From Ophiothrix spiculata (lineage: Eukaryota > Echinodermata > Ophiuroidea > Amphilepidida > Ophiotrichidae), in the NCBI GenBank assembly GCA_000969725.1, contig JXSR01S002882.1: DNA of 22,613 nt; one strand, written 5' to 3'. The notes under the pieces were generated by a model. That model was given only the letters and a program-made list of their open reading frames with translations. It was not told the DNA's origin and searched no databases. Shown piece by piece: positions 19,145 through 22,613 of the stretch. Every line of letters starts with the position of its first letter. Position 1 is the first letter of the stretch. The translations under genes and the position numbers were made by a program.

Positions 19145-20015
19145 CTTAAGTTACACTTATGACTGGTGCATGTAGGCTACACTTGTTGACAAAACCTAAT
19201 TTTGATTAAATGATTACTAAACAAACAATTTGTAGTCCTTCAACAAACAATATACAATGGGATTATATGATGGGGTGATCATTCAAATTAAACATTCTTT
19301 ATTCGATTGTATGACCAGGTGTTATCACTTAACTTTGAGTATGTGTACACACGTAGACTCCAAATTTCAAGGGAAAAGGGGTCATTTTAATAGAATAATT
19401 AAGAAATACATAAGAAATGGAAAATAGGTAACCTATTAACTTTACGTTTTCTTTTATGCCATATCTTCAATACTTTAAAGAATTTGAAGGTAAAATTTTG
19501 GATTTATTATCAGAAAAATATGAGCTTCAATTTGACATAAAAATACTACTTCCAGTTGAGCCACAGAGTAACAGAGATGACACTCCGCTCAAAACATGAC
19601 CCCAATCATAGCGTAGTATGTGGACAAAAACGATTAGACTGCTCAAAAGACTCATCACTAAACAATCAATACACGTATGTGTAATAACAGATTTCATGCT
19701 AGACTAATTTAATGGCATCTTACATGTATATCCTGCTTACATGAAGGATGAACAAAAGACCAGGACGCAGTTTGAAGAATGCTGCACAACTTGTACCCAC
19801 TTAAATGTAATACTCATCAAGGGCAATGTCAGGATTTATTTGAGTAGGATTATTCATAATGCGTTCTCGTTATTATAAATGGAGCCACTGATCGCGCAAT
19901 CAGCCAAGAAACGTTAACCAGCGACTATTGAGAAATGGTAATCAAATGAGCCATGAAGTATATGGGGATAAAGTGTCAGGGGCCTGGTTGAGCCCTTGGT
20001 GATGTGATCAGGACC
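19145..20015. other. No feature recognised
   Basis: AT-rich sequence with no credible coding frame, RNA gene or repeat boundary that I can see. Confidence 0.5.
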
Positions 20016-20021
20016 TACACC

Positions 20022-20889
20022 GGGGGGGGGGGACCTACATTGATGGAAGGTACGGGTATGTGCCGCCCTCAAGACCCCCTTTTCAAGCATCCTCTTCTGC
20101 TCCCCAAGATGCTCTTTTCAAGATAACTTCAGTTCCGAAGACCCCATTTTCAAAGAAAATGACTCAAACAGCGTGTTTTATTATGTTTTCAAGCTAATTT
20201 TGTTCCTGACACCTCAATTCGGGAAAAAATCAGTTCCATAGACCCTATTTTTGACCAAAAATCCGTTTTGCAAGACCCCATGTTGGATATCGCGGATCTC
20301 ACATACCTACCAAAACTTAAAACTTTTTGTCTCGCCTGAAAATTTTCAGAAGAGACATAGCGATCCTATTTTCTGTCCATTGTCCGGAGCATATCTCGGA
20401 AACCACATGCCCTACGTTAATGATATTTGGTGACTGGGTAGACCCGGAGCCGAACTGGATTCAGCAACAATTTCGGCGCAAAATATGCTAATTAAGTACC
20501 TAATTTGCATAATTTATACATAAAATGGTTTAAATGGCATATTTTACAAACTGTGCACCCTACATTTATGAAATTTAGTGGGTAGGTGATGATAGAGCTG
20601 CGCTTGTGCCAGCTGCAATTTGAGCGCAAAATATGCTAATTAAGTGCCTAATTTGCATAATTTATGCATAAAATGTTGCTTATTTTTCAACTTTGTCCGA
20701 TTTCAAAGATTAAGGTGTCAAATTGTTCGTCTTGGACCAGCGATCAAAAGTGTCAATGGTGACCCAATCGTCGACCTTTCCGTTGGGGTCAAATTTTTAA
20801 CTTTGTCCTATTTCAAAGATTAAGGCGGTCGATACGCAGACGAGACTACTGGTTCGCGAACCATCTTGTTTGAGTATCCCCCCCCCCCC
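20022..20889 (+). mobile_element. Poly-C-capped element, copy F, split by another insertion
   Basis: The left cap is an 11-G run (20022-20032) then ACCTACATTGATGGAAGG. The body matches copy E up to CACATACCTACCAAAA (about 20316). The expected end TTTGAGTATCCCC, with a run of 12 C then GGG, appears only at 20869-20889. About 550 bp of unrelated sequence lies between, so the original element was about 310 bp. Confidence 0.78.
20317..20867. mobile_element. GTCTCG-ended element nested in copy F, with internal tandem units
   Basis: It begins near GTCTCGCCTG (20329), which leads into the perfect palindrome CTGAAAATTTTCAG (20336-20349). It ends near the inverted CGCAGACGAGAC (to 20846), followed by the perfect palindrome TGGTTCGCGAACCA (20850-20863). 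Inside, GCGCAAAATATGCTAATTAA...ATTTGCATAATTTAT occurs twice at 148-bp spacing, and AACTTTGTCC(G/T)ATTTCAAAG occurs twice (about 20690 and 20799). Copy E shows the empty site. I recall similar GTCTCGCCTGAAAATTTTCAG-type repeats from other marine invertebrates, unverified. Confidence 0.7.
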
Positions 20890-21848
20890 GGGACTTCACC
20901 TTTAATTATGCTCATTTTTGTGTGAAATAGGGGTGAATTGTTTGGAAAATGTACTTGAAATGGTGATTTAAAGGGGGTCATTTCTGACCCAGGAAAAGTA
21001 TATGTTAAGCCTTTAATTATGAAGAGACAACACCTGGTTGTATGGATACTAGCACCATATTGTGATATTTGGCCCCAGTAAAATTTTGAAGCCTCCTTTG
21101 GAATTGAGTCAATTTGACAAGACTGTGACCCCCTACACTGGCACTATATAGTGCTCACTCTTAGTAAAGAAAAATAAGCGCCCAATGCAAATTAGTGAGT
21201 TTTATTTAGGCTCTTCCTAACAAAAGTCCTCACATAGATTGCTTTCTATAGGTGGCAACAATGAAAAATAGGTCTTTGAAAAGAACAATACAGCCATTCT
21301 AATGTATTGGCTATTATTTTATATAAATTTATAGTACCATATCTCTGCAGGAGTTTATGTGGGAGTAATCAATTAAAGTGGCCTGAATTTATGATATTCA
21401 TAACTTAACAAGCAAACTCTCGTACTATGAACAATAGTTAAAAGTACATGTGATTCTGATTTATTATAGCCTCTATCAATATAAAAAGATTAACACAAAA
21501 TAAATGCAATCTAAAAATGTCACTTGATTCAAATGTACCATTTTCAAGTTAGAAGCTTTACGGTGCTTTTAAAATCTCTAGGCTACTTGGTTTTGTAACT
21601 AGGTTGTAAGGCTCAATAATAATTCAGAAAATGTCTCATTTATCTCAGGAATGCAATAAATGTGTAAGAATGACTTTGGATTTATAAAATACCGAGTGAG
21701 TCAAAAAAACTGCAATAGTTAAATGAAATCCATATTAAGAACAAGAGATATCATGAACATGAAATGTATATATCTAAATAGATCATAAATTGACCTTTTA
21801 AAATGTTAAAAGAATAGGGAAAATTGATACAGGCATCGTAGAGATAGA
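20890..21848. other. No gene recognised
   Basis: AT-rich. GAGTGAGTCAAAAAAACTGC near 21694 looks like a Tc1/mariner-type terminal motif and could be the 3' end of the transposon relic that follows, but I could not find its partner. Confidence 0.35.
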
Positions 21849-22341
21849 CTAATTTGAATAGGAAGTCATAAAAACAGTTCTGTCCAACTGTCGTGCATAT
21901 GTTTTATTTATGGAGGACACAATTATTACATTATCCTTTTCTCTTTTGTTTTTGGGTGCCTTGATATTAAAGGGCCGTTTGAGCTTAAATTGGTGGCCCT
22001 GAAAATTCAATATTCGGTTATACGTGGACTGGGACACATTTGGCAGGGGATTTTTTCGCGAGCTCACTTCTGGATCCCTTGTCAATGTCTGACGAACGCG
22101 GTCGATGTTTATCCTGCTTCTGGCCGTTTGCAGTCTTCAATATCTCTCTTTATTTTGGTTATGGACTGTTCCTGTTCTTTTGAATTTGCCTGAATTCCAT
22201 TATTAGATTGTGGATGCACATAGTACACACGATTGGGAGGCATGCATCCCGGAATCTCTGTTTAACATCTGCATGAGATTTGGTTGTAAAATAAACCTCA
22301 GCAATTAGAGCACGTTGATTGTTGGTGATCTGATCAGGCAT
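21849..22341 (-). pseudogene. Broken DNA transposon N-terminal region (DUF4817 / Tc1-mariner-like helix-turn-helix)
   Basis: On the minus strand, from ATG at 22341, the frame reads MPDQITNNQRALIAEVYF then TTKSHADVKQRFRDACLP and IHNLIMEFRQI, ending at TAA (22159-22161). The ...TKSHADVKQRFR... pattern resembles the helix-turn-helix DUF4817 domain of many transposons. A shifted frame from about 22113 gives INIDRVRQTLTRDPEVSS and VSQSTYNRILNF, like the second DNA-binding half (VRESV...SRSTVHRIL). No DDE catalytic domain follows before 21849. It is a relic with at least one stop and one frameshift. Confidence 0.68.
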
Positions 22342-22411
22342 TTTGAGCAATGACTGATTGATAAGCCCTCCCTTCTTAGACAGTACCTCCACACTTGTTG
22401 TTTTGCACTTG

Positions 22412-22444
22412 AGAAGACATACATACATACATACATACATACAT
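22412..22444. repeat. (CATA)n microsatellite
   Basis: About seven CATA units on the plus strand. They form the simple-sequence 3' tail of the minus-strand LINE fragment to the right. Confidence 0.9.
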
Positions 22445-22613
22445 ATTTGGCATTTGTACCGCGCCATTTCATAAAGATCACGACGCCAAGGTGGAAAACA
22501 ACAATTGAAAAGGAAAAACAATTCCAGCAAACTGAAACAAGCAGCAGGAATTACTTGGGGAAAAGATATGTTTTAAGTCCTTTTTTGAAACTTTGCAGTG
22601 TTGAAGCTGAACG
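22419..22613 (-). pseudogene. LINE (CR1/L2-like) 3' end, cut by the window edge
   Basis: On the minus strand the first codons at the window edge read SASTLQSFKKGLKTYLFPK then TAA (22551-22553), the typical ORF2 C-terminus. About 110 bp of 3' UTR follows with GCGCGGTACAAATGCCAAAT and a (TATG)n tail, the usual end of such LINEs. The rest of the element would lie right of the window. The coding end shown is intact; whether the full copy is cannot be seen. Confidence 0.8.

Overview
This is a eukaryotic, intron- and repeat-dominated window. It contains interrupted coding exons with GT/AG splice sites, microsatellites, MITE-like elements, tRNA-derived SINEs, non-LTR retrotransposon fragments and one 50-N assembly gap. 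The only host protein gene I can support is a GIPC-family PDZ adaptor, a metazoan family. The AT-rich background and the style of the repeats suggest a marine invertebrate. My best guess is an invertebrate deuterostome such as an echinoderm, but that is an impression from repeat style and I could not test it.

The GIPC gene runs on the minus strand. Its first coding exon is 16476-16799 (start codon, low-complexity N-terminus, start of the GH1 region). The second is 13418-13784 (rest of GH1 and the PDZ domain). The third is 3491-3642 (the linker after PDZ). Intron phases agree across the junctions (0, 1, 0), giving 281 residues. The C-terminal GH2 region was not found and is probably left of base 1. 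Introns of about 2.7 kb and 9.8 kb carry most of the repeats. No second host gene is supported to the right of 17,000; that side is repeats and transposon relics, with at most a candidate promoter at about 17.4-17.7 kb.

Repeat layout, left to right: a poly-G/C-ended inverted-repeat element (679-1001); a degenerate tandem array of about 150-190 bp units (1005-2175) interrupted by a TGACCT-rich element; two hAT-like MITEs back to back beside the exon 3 donor (3156-3326, 3338-3468); inverted-repeat elements (4303-4757, 5014-5524); a poly-C-capped element with an 8-bp target duplication (5682-5859); a hairpin MITE (6198-6357); a LINE fragment and a tRNA-SINE (6430-7213); a GATC-saturated MITE holding a second tRNA-like unit (7218-7880); a PIF/Harbinger-like MITE (8123-8340); a CCCGACCCG-rich block (8851-9312); an 889-bp foldback element (9960-10848); a gap with a LINE remnant (11932-12075); a tandem repeat split by a LINE 3' end (13892-15083); further poly-C-capped copies (17934-19141, 20022-20889, the last split by another element); and a dead DNA transposon followed by a LINE tail (21849-22613).

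I see no clear new biological system. The most interesting candidates are the poly-C-capped repeat family, whose copies differ in internal units but share caps and short motifs, and two repeats that carry dense transcription-factor-like motifs (TGACCT half-sites; paired octamers).
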